Below are positions 4,224-11,676 of a stretch of DNA of 11,676 bases, one piece after another. How positions within the stretch are numbered: position 1 is the stretch's first letter; each line of letters begins with the position of its first letter. The DNA lies in contig JAZNRP010000014.1 of NCBI GenBank assembly GCA_045590755.1, positions 1-11,676 on the forward strand, read 5' to 3'. The notes below the pieces were generated by a model. The model made no database searches, was not told the DNA's origin, and saw only the letters and a list, made by a program, of their open reading frames with translations. The position numbers and the translations under genes were made by a program. This stretch comes from SIG565 sp045590755. GTDB taxonomy: Bacteria > Bacillota > Clostridia > Oscillospirales > Acutalibacteraceae.

Positions 4224-5648
4224 ATGTTAATAGTTTTATTGCTTATTATACTTGTTTTAACGGTGCTTGTACGCACATTACTTTTCCGTCCCGAAAAAAC
4301 GGTAGAACGGAAGGTAGAAGAAATAATCTTTGATAAGGACCGCGCAGTAGATAATCTCTGTGAATTAGTCAGATGTAAAACCGTGTCCTACTATGATGCA
4401 TCGCTTGATAACGATGCAGAGTTTGAAAAATTGGTTTCGTTATTGTCTACCCTTTACCCGAATGTTGCGAAAAGCTGTGAGTTCAAAAGGTTACCAGACC
4501 GCGCTTTACTTTTTAAATGGTGTGGCAAAAGCAGCAAGAATGCCGCGGTTATGATGGCGCACTATGATGTAGTACCGGTAAATGAAGAATTGTGGGATGA
4601 GCCGCCATTTGAAGCAATCATAAAAGACGGTGTTATTTGGGGACGCGGTACACTTGATACCAAGGTTACATTAAATGCTATTCTTTCTGCCGCAGACCAT
4701 TTGATAAGCAAGGGGTTTGTACCGAAATCTGACATTTACTTCGCTTTTTCGGGTAATGAAGAAGTGAGCGGTAATGGGGCAGTTAATATTGTTGAGTACT
4801 TCGAAGAGAACAAAATAAAAATCTCCTTTGTAGTTGACGAAGGTGGTGCGGTTGTTGAAAATGTATTCCCTGGTGTAAAGTCAAAATGCGGACTTATAGG
4901 TATTGCCGAAAAGGGACTTATGAATGTAAGGTACACCGCAAAATCGGGTGGTGGACACGCATCAGCTCCCAAGCCCAACACACCTATTGAGCGGTTAGCT
5001 ACTGTCTGTTCTAATATTTCGCACTACCACACCAAATCACATCTTACAGAGCCCGTAGCCCTTATGTTTGATACACTTGGTAGATACTCAAGCTTTATGT
5101 ACCGTATGATTTTTGCAAATCTATGGCTTTTCTACCCGATACTTGATAAAATTTGCATAAAATCAGGCGGGGAGCTTAATGCACTTATGCGCACAACAGT
5201 CGCCTTTACACAGGCACAAGGCAGTACCGCGCCAAATGTAATTCCACCCGAAGCCACGCTTATTTCGAATATACGAATTAACCCGTCTGATACCACCGAC
5301 AGTGTTTTAGAATATTTAAAGAAAACTGTGGATGACAAAAATATTGAAATTACTATGATAGACGGTGCAAACCCAAGCAGAATTTCAAAAACCGACTGTG
5401 AAGAATGGGAAAAGGTGGCTACAGCAGTAGCAGATACCTGGCAAGGCTCAATAGTGGCACCGTACCTTATGGTACAGTGTTCTGACTCTCGCCATTACGG
5501 CAGAATATGTGACAAGGTTTACCGCTTCTCTGCAATGGATTTGACAAGTGAAGAGAGAGCCACTATACACGGAAATAACGAGAAAATCAGGATTGAAACG
5601 CTTTACCGTTCGGTAGAATTTTATATAAGACTGTTAGAAAAGTGCTAA
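4224..5648 (+). CDS. M20-family zinc peptidase with N-terminal membrane anchor
   Basis: A 474-residue dizinc hydrolase of the M20/M25/M40 family, closest in layout to the carboxypeptidase S / PM20D1 group, which cleaves peptides or N-acyl amino acids. Metal and catalytic positions are all visible: H113 and D115 in MMAHYDVVPV, bridging D145 in GRGTLDTK, catalytic E179 and metal E180 in GNEEVSG, D205 in VDEGG, and H449 in TIHGNNEK. H245 in SGGGHASAP is the dimerisation-domain histidine that completes the active site. Residues 2-21 form one hydrophobic helix, so the enzyme is probably tethered to the membrane; which side the catalytic part faces is not certain. The ATG has an AAAAGGAG ribosome binding site 9 nt upstream. 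Monocistronic, with its own promoter and terminator. Confidence 0.9.
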   Translation: MLIVLLLIILVLTVLVRTLLFRPEKTVERKVEEIIFDKDRAVDNLCELVRCKTVSYYDASLDNDAEFEKLVSLLSTLYPNVAKSCEFKRLPDRALLFKWCGKSSKNAAVMMAHYDVVPVNEELWDEPPFEAIIKDGVIWGRGTLDTKVTLNAILSAADHLISKGFVPKSDIYFAFSGNEEVSGNGAVNIVEYFEENKIKISFVVDEGGAVVENVFPGVKSKCGLIGIAEKGLMNVRYTAKSGGGHASAPKPNTPIERLATVCSNISHYHTKSHLTEPVALMFDTLGRYSSFMYRMIFANLWLFYPILDKICIKSGGELNALMRTTVAFTQAQGSTAPNVIPPEATLISNIRINPSDTTDSVLEYLKKTVDDKNIEITMIDGANPSRISKTDCEEWEKVATAVADTWQGSIVAPYLMVQCSDSRHYGRICDKVYRFSAMDLTSEERATIHGNNEKIRIETLYRSVEFYIRLLEKC

Positions 5649-5649
5649 G

Positions 5650-5686
5650 AAAAATCCCTTAACGGTAAAACCGTTAAGGGATTTTT
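5650..5686. terminator. Bidirectional terminator between the M20 peptidase and MATE genes
   Basis: A 17-bp perfect stem (5650-5666 with 5670-5686) has a 3-nt loop, with A-tract and T-tract on opposite sides. The MATE stop codon (5686-5688) lies inside the T-tract. Confidence 0.9.
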
Positions 5687-7053
5687 TATTCTTTAATTAT
5701 CTTTTTCTTATACTTTCGGTATATTATACTGAATGCAATAATCTGAGCAATAATACAAGCCGACCAAGATATTATATAGGAAAAATACAGACTGTCAAGC
5801 GTGTGAAACTGCGGAATTCTGAATACCGTAAAAATCCAGCCAAGCCGCATACCACAAACGCCGATAACCGAAATAAACAACGATGTTAACGAAGCACCCA
5901 TACCGCGTATTGCACCCGTAAACACTTCCATTATGCCACATAGAAAGTAAAACTGCCCTATATATGACATACGCTTAATTCCATATAGTATTGCGTCTGG
6001 ATTATCTGTTATATAAATTGATAGCAGATTTGGTGCAAATATACGGCATAGTGTTCCTAAAGTGAATCCCACCACAAAAACGCTTATAAGACAAGCGCCA
6101 ATAGACCTTAAAATTCTATCAAATTTACCGGCGCCCATATTCTGTCCTGTGAAATTAATAGATGTATGATAATGCGCGTGCATAGCCGCATACACAAAGC
6201 CTTCTATATTTTGTGCCGCCGAGTTACCCGCAACAACTGTAGCGCCAAACCCGTTTACTGAAGACTGAATTATTACATTTGATACAGCAAAAATCGAAGA
6301 CTGTATTCCTGCGGGAAACCCTATTGCCAATATTTTTTTGAAAGGATTAATATGTATGCGCATTTTGCTAATTTCAAATTTGCACTCATCTTCCCTTTTC
6401 ATCAAAGCCCTTAAAATAAGAAAAAACGAAACCACTTGAGCAATTACGGTTGCAAGAGCAACTCCTGCAACATCCATATTAAATACCGTTACAAAAAACA
6501 CATTAAGTACAATATTTATTAGACCTGCAAGGCTTAGATATTTCATGGGAGTTTTTGTATCTCCTGCCGAGCGAAATATGGAAGCGATAAACTCAAAAGA
6601 GAAGCTTGGTATCATACCGCAAAAATAAATTCTGGTATATATGCTTGAAAGCGGCAAAATGTCACTTGGTGTTGACATAAGTTTTAGTATGGGGGTTGAA
6701 AACAGTACGCCGACTACGGTAAGTATAGCACCTGCAATAAAGCCCAAGGGTACTATTGTATGTACTGCCCGCTTTGTATCATTTTTATTTCCTGCGCCTA
6801 TAGTATTGGAAACCACAACACTGACGCCCGATGCCATACCCATAAAGAAATTAACTATAAGGTTAATAAGCGAGCCTGTAGCACCCACGGCGGCGACACT
6901 ATTACTGCCGCAAAACCGTCCTACAACTATTAGGTCGGCCGCATTAAAAAAGAGTTGTAGCAATGCCGAAAAAATTATCGGTATTGTGTATTTTATGGCG
7001 TTCAAAAAAATCGGGCCGTTACACATATCAATACGCTTAACTTTTGCCGACAT
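5686..7053 (-). CDS. MATE-family multidrug/toxin exporter
   Basis: A 455-residue polytopic membrane protein of the multidrug and toxic compound extrusion family, which exports cationic drugs or metabolites in exchange for Na+ or H+. About twelve hydrophobic segments in two homologous halves can be seen. Family blocks include PIIFSALLQLFFNAADLIVVG near the start, the GATGSLINLIVNFFMGMASG block, FRSAGDTKTPM in the first half, and GFPAGIQSSIFAVSNVIIQ in the second half. The longest frame begins at a TTG (7078-7080). An AAGGGAGAT ribosome binding site (7060-7068) lies inside that extension and precedes the ATG at 7051-7053, which I chose; the promoter also fits it. The substrate cannot be read from sequence. 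No regulator gene is adjacent. Confidence 0.9.
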   Translation of the reverse strand: MSAKVKRIDMCNGPIFLNAIKYTIPIIFSALLQLFFNAADLIVVGRFCGSNSVAAVGATGSLINLIVNFFMGMASGVSVVVSNTIGAGNKNDTKRAVHTIVPLGFIAGAILTVVGVLFSTPILKLMSTPSDILPLSSIYTRIYFCGMIPSFSFEFIASIFRSAGDTKTPMKYLSLAGLINIVLNVFFVTVFNMDVAGVALATVIAQVVSFFLILRALMKREDECKFEISKMRIHINPFKKILAIGFPAGIQSSIFAVSNVIIQSSVNGFGATVVAGNSAAQNIEGFVYAAMHAHYHTSINFTGQNMGAGKFDRILRSIGACLISVFVVGFTLGTLCRIFAPNLLSIYITDNPDAILYGIKRMSYIGQFYFLCGIMEVFTGAIRGMGASLTSLFISVIGVCGMRLGWIFTVFRIPQFHTLDSLYFSYIISWSACIIAQIIAFSIIYRKYKKKIIKE

Positions 7054-7059
7054 ATTTAC

Positions 7060-7068
7060 ATCTCCCTT
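7060..7068 (-). promoter_or_regulatory. Ribosome binding site that decides the MATE start
   Basis: Minus-strand AAGGGAGAT lies 6 nt before the ATG at 7051-7053. It rules against the TTG nine codons upstream, whose reading frame would include this site. Confidence 0.75.
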
Positions 7069-7084
7069 AGTGCTTTTCAAGTAT

Positions 7085-7112
7085 ATTTTAGCACTTTGAA
7101 ATAATTAGTCAA
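7085..7112 (-). promoter_or_regulatory. Promoter of the MATE gene
   Basis: On the minus strand -35 TTGACT (7107-7112), a 16-nt spacer and -10 TAAAAT (7085-7090). The predicted start near 7078 leaves a leader of about 25 nt. Confidence 0.7.
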
Positions 7113-7131
7113 GCCTTTCAAAGAAAAATAT

Positions 7132-7163
7132 TTGACTATTTTTTGTCTTTATATTACTATAAT
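7132..7163 (+). promoter_or_regulatory. Possible promoter of the PAP2 gene
   Basis: A perfect -10 TATAAT (7158-7163) is present. The nearest good -35, TTGACT (7132-7137), is 20 nt away, longer than normal. Either the promoter is weak or activator-assisted, or another -35 is used. Confidence 0.45.
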
Positions 7164-7190
7164 ATAAAAGGAATAAAAAGGGGGATTAAA

Positions 7191-7682
7191 ATGAACGAAG
7201 AATCATATAAAAAAATATTTATCTTCTTTGAAAATCACACCTTTTTGAAGCAGATGGTTATTATTCTGGGTAAGGCTATAACTGTATCTATTTATATTTT
7301 TTACCCACTGTTTTTGCTTTTTCTTTACTTAATGTCAAATGATAACTTTTTGAAAATACTGCTTATTCCCCTTATTTCGTTTGTTGCTTTAAGTATTATA
7401 AGGCGTTTACTTAATTTTCCGCGGCCATACGAAAAATATGATATTAAACCCTTATACAACAAATCAACCAAGGGTTGTTCCTTCCCGTCGCGCCATACCT
7501 TTTCAGCTTTTGTAATTGCTTTTACCGCATTTTTTGTGAGTGTGCCGCTCAGCATTGTGCTTATCTTTTTGGCGGTAATACTCGGTGCTACGCGTGTGCT
7601 TTGCGGCATACACTTTATTAAAGATATTGTGGCGGGAATTGTTTTTGCAGCATTATCTGCTTTATGCGGAATGTTTTTCTAA
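7191..7682 (+). CDS. PAP2-family membrane phosphatase
   Basis: A 163-residue integral membrane phosphatase of the type 2 phosphatidic acid phosphatase superfamily, acting on lipid phosphates or pyrophosphates such as phosphatidylglycerol phosphate or undecaprenyl pyrophosphate. The three catalytic motifs are visible: R71 and R78-P79 (motif 1, with Arg in place of the usual Lys), PSRH at 99-102 (motif 2, Arg in place of Gly, a variant I recall in Firmicutes), and R135, H141, D145 in ATRVLCGIHFIKD (motif 3). Four to five hydrophobic helices surround them. Translation should start at ATG 7191, which has AAGGGGGAT at 7178-7186; an upstream in-frame start at 7143 overlaps the promoter region. It is divergent from the MATE gene. 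The substrate is not determined. Confidence 0.88.
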   Translation: MNEESYKKIFIFFENHTFLKQMVIILGKAITVSIYIFYPLFLLFLYLMSNDNFLKILLIPLISFVALSIIRRLLNFPRPYEKYDIKPLYNKSTKGCSFPSRHTFSAFVIAFTAFFVSVPLSIVLIFLAVILGATRVLCGIHFIKDIVAGIVFAALSALCGMFF

Positions 7683-7694
7683 ATAGTTAAAAAG

Positions 7695-7728
7695 AAAAAA
7701 GAAGTGCAGTCTTCTGCACTTCTTTTTT
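7695..7728. terminator. Bidirectional terminator between PAP2 and the beta-helix gene
   Basis: A 15-bp perfect stem (7695-7709 with 7714-7728) has a TCTT loop. A long T-run follows on the plus strand, and TTTTTTCTTTTT follows on the minus strand. Shared by the two convergent genes. Confidence 0.9.
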
Positions 7729-7736
7729 TGTTTTGG

Positions 7737-10700
7737 TTATTTTGAAACCGTAATAATTTTTGCGTTTTTGTCGCCGAATATTGCAACTAAATTAGCATCT
7801 ACATTCTCATCCATTATGAATGAATTCAGGTAATGCTTGTGTACACCAACCGTAACACCGCTATACTGTGCATAAACATTGTTGTTGAAAATAGCACCTA
7901 TGCTTTCGTCATCAACCACATAGCACAGCTGGTTAAGACCCAATGCAAACAGATTGTTTTCAATTACAATTTCACCTTCTGCGGTGTGGTTTGCGTGGTC
8001 GCTACTTTGTATGTGAGCACTGCGATATCCATCTATACGCTGTCCGCAAAGTCCCATACCTGCATACCAGCATAAATTATTCTTAATTTCAAAATCTGTT
8101 ATGAGATATGTGTTTACTGTCATCCAGTACTCAATTGAGTAGTTGCAGTTATCAAATACATTATAGTTGAATTTGATGTTTTCGGCCGGCAAAGATTTAT
8201 CTTCCACAGAAGCGTCCTTATCAGCCCACTGGAATGTAGCACCGGCATCGTAGTTCTGACGGAAATAGTTGTTTACAACAGTAAAGTCAACTGCACCACC
8301 CCATACTTCTATACCGTTACCGTAGCGTAAGGTATTTGTCTCACTAGGCCTATTTATATTACCACCAATCCAGCTGAATTCGCAATTTTGAACGGTAAGT
8401 CCCCTTATGGTGCCATCGCCCAATCCATCGCTGGCAGCAATACCAAAGAAACAGTTTTTAATGCAAAGTCCGTCAACTGTCACATTGTCTGATGTGATTT
8501 TTATACCAGCCGCACCGCCTATCATTTCGATAGAATCAAAACGGTCGGCAGGATTGCCCTCCGCACTGTAAAGGTATACATTGCCTGTGGTAAAATCGTG
8601 ATACATCTGCAAATCCTGTTTTAAGTCATCGTAGGAATTTGCGTATCTGGGCGCATCGGCTTCGGTAATATCCCCTGCCTTATACACCGACTTAAAGGCA
8701 CAAATTTCATCATCAAATACAATTGAGCCTATATCTACGGTTTCTGATGCAGTTATTGTATCCTTATACTTATAGACATTCGCTACATCTGTCTCAACCC
8801 AATAGCTACTGTCTCCTCCTGAGTTTGCAGGTGAAGCGGTAATTATCGGTGCCACACCATCGCCGTAGGCGCTCAAGGTAATACCATTTGTTTCAATTGT
8901 AACTGTTCCACGGAATGTATCACCGCGCTTAAAATAAATTACACTGCCTTCAGGCATATCAGGTATTAGTTCGTTGAGTCTGTCAAGCGTCAGAATCGGT
9001 CTTGATGTGCTATTACCATCATTGTCTTTTTTATATGAAGGCAACCAGCTATACGGAGAATACTCATCACAAGCGTTGGGGTCAGAATTCGAAATATAAT
9101 ATGCTTTACCGCTACCTGATGGTGAATAGGTGCCACTTGCAGCACGGATTTGAGCTATACGGGTATCGGTATACGGGCGATATATACTCTCAAGTTCTTC
9201 TTCTGTCATGGTTTGCAGTAAAAGTTCTCTTTGTATATCAATGTAATACTTGCCATCTTCTAAACTATACTCGAAATTCTTGGGTAAGCCATACTGATAC
9301 ATTCTGAATTTTACAGAGAATTCCGCATTGTTATATATTGAAATCAAGTTCCAAAGCGGACTGTATTCATTGATTAATTCAGTATCAATATAAAGTGCGA
9401 AGTTTTTATTATTGATTGTGCGTATAGCGTTTGATGGTAATAACGGCTTCACTGCGTCGGTTGAGTCGCAAATCCAGAGATTATCAGCATAGCATACATC
9501 TACATTGCTATCTGTTGCCGCCGCTAAGAGTGACTGCCAAGCGCCAAATCCATTACCCTTTGTTGTAACAGTATCTAAACCGCCGCCATATGCATTGGGG
9601 AAGGCCTCAGCAAACTGTAATGCAAGGTAATTTCTTAAAACTACGCCGTATGCATAGGTGTCTTCCGTGGCTGCCTCGCTATTTTCTATAACTGCATTAG
9701 CAGTACCGCCGTTAGTGTACAGCGTTTCTGCTAATGTGCTATAATATGCGCCATTCTGTCCGTTAAGAATACCATGAGAATTCGCGCTAACAGAAATTGT
9801 ATTAAGTTCGAAGTCGTATACACCGGTAGCGGCACCATAATCATTAAATACCGCATTGATATTATATATCTGTGAAACTACCGATTGCGGTACAGTAATT
9901 ACAAACGATGATGGGCGTGCGTTATAATCACTGTATTCAAACAATCCGTTGCTACCTGTTGAAGTAAGGCCCACTATATCATCAGCTGCGACCTTAACAT
10001 CGAATTTGTCATAGCTCATTTCAGCAACTGTTTCGGTTCCAATGTAAGTAACTGAGAAAATCTCTGCTCCGCTATCTGTATATACAAAAGCATTTGCCTT
10101 ATCACCGCTGAGCCAAGTTTTGAATGCTTCTGACGAGGTTCCGTTATTTATCTTGGTTACCCTGTCACTGTGGTTAGCAGTAAATGTGGTATAGAAAGCA
10201 GTGGCTTCGTCCTTAGTCATCAACTTATCGGCCGGTGCATCTACATTTGCGAAATCTGCCGCGGCAGAAATTGTGAACGACTTATTACCATCGGCAAATG
10301 TAATCAAATTGCCATAAGCATCATACACTTCCAATACCAATGTGGCGGTACCGGGCTCAGATAATGTGGTCTTAACATTCAAGTAATCAGCCCTTTTACC
10401 ATTAACCACACCACTGTCTGTCAATGCTTCATCTATATAGAGTTTCCAAGCAATCTTATACTGACCTGCAAGTCTAACCTTAAACTCAATTTCCTCATTT
10501 AAGCCATAGGTGATGGCCGATGTTGTATCATCGCCGTCATATTCGTTGCCTGTGCCTACAATATTAAATACTTTATATAGATTTTCATTGCTTAAGGCGC
10601 CATCATCTGCCATAGCAGGATAAACCTTGTCTACAGCTGAGTCATAGGATGTGGAGAATATTTCATAAGGCTTGCTACTATAGTTTTCAGGATATACAAC

Positions 10701-11676
10701 GCTTCCGTCCGCTTTAACTATATACGGAATGGCCATAATGTCCACACCATACATATCAGACGGGATGTCTACCAGCATTGCAGCAACATCAGAGTAGGCC
10801 TCAGTCAAGGTTTTAACATTGCTAAATTTAATGTTTCGTGCTGTGTATTTTGTACCGTCTATACCGTCAATACCTATAGAAACCTTTGCGCTGCTGAGTT
10901 GTTCAGAATTTGACGGTAAATCCATATTTTCATCAAACAGAACCGTCGGAATAATGAGTGTACCAACTGCTGTGTAAGCTTCTGCTAAGGTACCAACACC
11001 GATAGATGTTTCCTTAATCTGCGGAACGCGTGTCACAAATCTAAGTCCGGCTGTTGTTTCAGCATCAGAAACTCTGACAGAGTAGCCTATAGGATAAATA
11101 TTTGCTTCGCGCTCAGCAGTAGCAACATACTCAGCCGTAAGCTTAATTGTTTCAGGCAACAATACATTGAAGTTAAATATTTTTCCTGTTTCATCTCCGC
11201 TAAGTACTTTTTTTTCTACCATATTGTCAGCTGTGAGTTTGAGTGTACCATATTTCAGTGCTACTGCTTCAGTCTCGTCAATAGATACTGTGTATGCAGT
11301 TTCATCCGAAAGTACCGGGGATACTTTCATGTTGGCATCGGCAAACTCTTCAAATTTAAGAATGCTTTCTGCACCCTTTTCAAGAATTCCATAAGGAATT
11401 TCAACTGCTTCGCCGTTGTATGTACCGTTTAAGGTAACATCACCTACTTTGAAGGCTAAGAAATAACCATTTGTAATCTGATAATTAGCCGTACGCGCTT
11501 CATCAAATACAATTTTACTTCCCTTAACTTCTACGCCATCTATAACAAATACCATGTCATCAAGTTTGGCCTTGGTGTTTGCAACAGGATAGAACATAGA
11601 AATATTTGTTTCAGTCAATTCAGGCATATTTTCTGCAGTAACATCATTAAGAACTACTGCAAATTTGTTAAGGTAC
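7737..11676 (-). CDS. Large modular parallel beta-helix protein, probably secreted (5' end beyond window)
   Basis: An open frame of at least 1312 codons with no stop before the right edge. The ATG at 11625-11627 is probably internal, because the same frame is open for 16 codons before it and no ribosome binding site precedes it. Residues are counted from the first whole codon at the edge. 1-200: beta-rich, unrecognised. About 205-350: a domain with an AGLRFVTRVPQ start and a GTLIIPTVLF motif, common in clostridial secreted proteins as I recall them. About 390-465: Ig-like. About 475-800: resembles an AXE1-type acetyl-xylan esterase without its catalytic Ser and His. About 857-1312: a right-handed parallel beta-helix that begins AYYISNS and has many short Asn-rich turns such as IKNNLCW and IENNLFA. 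No cell-wall sorting motif or dockerin is visible at the C-terminus. Likely extracellular and glycan-related; activity unproven. Confidence 0.8.
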   Translation of the reverse strand, partial: YLNKFAVVLNDVTAENMPELTETNISMFYPVANTKAKLDDMVFVIDGVEVKGSKIVFDEARTANYQITNGYFLAFKVGDVTLNGTYNGEAVEIPYGILEKGAESILKFEEFADANMKVSPVLSDETAYTVSIDETEAVALKYGTLKLTADNMVEKKVLSGDETGKIFNFNVLLPETIKLTAEYVATAEREANIYPIGYSVRVSDAETTAGLRFVTRVPQIKETSIGVGTLAEAYTAVGTLIIPTVLFDENMDLPSNSEQLSSAKVSIGIDGIDGTKYTARNIKFSNVKTLTEAYSDVAAMLVDIPSDMYGVDIMAIPYIVKADGSVVYPENYSSKPYEIFSTSYDSAVDKVYPAMADDGALSNENLYKVFNIVGTGNEYDGDDTTSAITYGLNEEIEFKVRLAGQYKIAWKLYIDEALTDSGVVNGKRADYLNVKTTLSEPGTATLVLEVYDAYGNLITFADGNKSFTISAAADFANVDAPADKLMTKDEATAFYTTFTANHSDRVTKINNGTSSEAFKTWLSGDKANAFVYTDSGAEIFSVTYIGTETVAEMSYDKFDVKVAADDIVGLTSTGSNGLFEYSDYNARPSSFVITVPQSVVSQIYNINAVFNDYGAATGVYDFELNTISVSANSHGILNGQNGAYYSTLAETLYTNGGTANAVIENSEAATEDTYAYGVVLRNYLALQFAEAFPNAYGGGLDTVTTKGNGFGAWQSLLAAATDSNVDVCYADNLWICDSTDAVKPLLPSNAIRTINNKNFALYIDTELINEYSPLWNLISIYNNAEFSVKFRMYQYGLPKNFEYSLEDGKYYIDIQRELLLQTMTEEELESIYRPYTDTRIAQIRAASGTYSPSGSGKAYYISNSDPNACDEYSPYSWLPSYKKDNDGNSTSRPILTLDRLNELIPDMPEGSVIYFKRGDTFRGTVTIETNGITLSAYGDGVAPIITASPANSGGDSSYWVETDVANVYKYKDTITASETVDIGSIVFDDEICAFKSVYKAGDITEADAPRYANSYDDLKQDLQMYHDFTTGNVYLYSAEGNPADRFDSIEMIGGAAGIKITSDNVTVDGLCIKNCFFGIAASDGLGDGTIRGLTVQNCEFSWIGGNINRPSETNTLRYGNGIEVWGGAVDFTVVNNYFRQNYDAGATFQWADKDASVEDKSLPAENIKFNYNVFDNCNYSIEYWMTVNTYLITDFEIKNNLCWYAGMGLCGQRIDGYRSAHIQSSDHANHTAEGEIVIENNLFALGLNQLCYVVDDESIGAIFNNNVYAQYSGVTVGVHKHYLNSFIMDENVDANLVAIFGDKNAKIITVSK
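7740..9107 (-). other. Right-handed parallel beta-helix region
   Basis: The C-terminal third of the large protein. It opens with AYYISNSDPNACDEYSPYSW and LTLDRLNELIPD, then SVIYFKRGDTFRGTV and ITLSAYGDG, the usual entry of beta-helix polysaccharide-active proteins. Coils follow, such as VTVDGLCIKNCFFGI, LTVQNCEFSWIGG, FTVVNNYFRQN, IKFNYNVFDNCNYSI, FEIKNNLCWYAG and IVIENNLFALG. The fold suggests binding or cleaving long polysaccharides. No single lyase or hydrolase catalytic set was recognised. Confidence 0.7.
9273..10505 (-). other. Ig-like plus AXE1-esterase-like region with altered catalytic residues
   Basis: Within the large protein. The Ig-like part (YKIAWKLYIDE ... TTLSEPGTATLVLEVYDAYGN) and the following segment align by eye with acetyl-xylan-esterase-like (AXE1) proteins. 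Points of agreement: INAVFNDYG for the beta-strand before the oxyanion loop; NSHGILNGQNGAYYSTLAE for the AHGLPNG...YY block; LRNYLALQFAEAFP for the helix before the nucleophile; and YADNLWICD after it. The nucleophile elbow, normally G-x-S-x-G, reads GNGFG with GGA at 9549-9551. The expected GH at the catalytic histidine reads GL, with TTA at 9285-9287. The alignment is from memory. Confidence 0.55.

Noticed and set aside
6641..7099. Plus-strand 152-codon open frame
   Set aside because: It is antisense to the MATE gene and runs over its start and promoter; a shadow of biased codon use.
9002..9307. Plus-strand 101-codon open frame inside the beta-helix gene
   Set aside because: It lies opposite well-defined domain sequence and shows no ribosome binding site or recognisable motif.

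Overview
The window looks like chromosome of a low-GC Firmicute, most likely an uncultured gut clostridium (Oscillospiraceae/Ruminococcaceae-like). Reasons: the start of ribosomal protein S10 at the left edge, strong sigma-A-type promoters, GGAGGTGAT-type ribosome binding sites, a tRNA with encoded CCA, hairpin/U-tract terminators after almost every gene, and a large secreted-type parallel beta-helix protein. This assignment is inference from sequence style; no database was searched.

Layout. Positions 1-360 hold the first 18 codons of rpsJ (minus strand), a structured leader of about 270 nt, and the promoter of the S10 ribosomal-protein operon. A minus-strand TspO/MBR membrane protein follows (436-909). 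Positions 940-2103 are an AT-rich accessory patch. It contains tRNA 3'-end fragments with attached terminators, a short membrane-anchored coiled-coil gene interrupted by an in-frame TAA (1149-1688), two copies of a tRNA-associated repeat module, and an intact tRNA-Arg(UCU). Next come a shikimate-kinase-like gene (+), a two-gene minus-strand operon of a HAD phosphatase and the tRNA methyltransferase TrmO, an M20 metallopeptidase with an N-terminal membrane anchor (+), a MATE exporter (-), and a small PAP2 membrane phosphatase (+). The last 3.9 kb is one minus-strand open frame of at least 1312 codons that runs off the right edge.

Organisation. From 2.2 kb rightward, plus- and minus-strand genes alternate. 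Each convergent pair shares one bidirectional hairpin terminator that touches or overlaps a stop codon. The divergent pairs have separate, readable promoters. The housekeeping genes do not form an obvious pathway; TrmO and the tRNA gene are linked only by the tRNA theme.

Most interesting points. (1) The large extracellular-type protein appears to carry an Ig-like plus acetyl-xylan-esterase (AXE1-like) fold whose nucleophile serine and catalytic histidine positions look replaced, placed directly before a parallel beta-helix. (2) The coiled-coil gene continues in the same frame, with ideal heptads, for 45 codons past its TAA. (3) The tRNA-Arg locus carries a duplicated hairpin / T-arm / terminator / tRNA-end module, and one terminator copy pairs fully only as minus-strand RNA.
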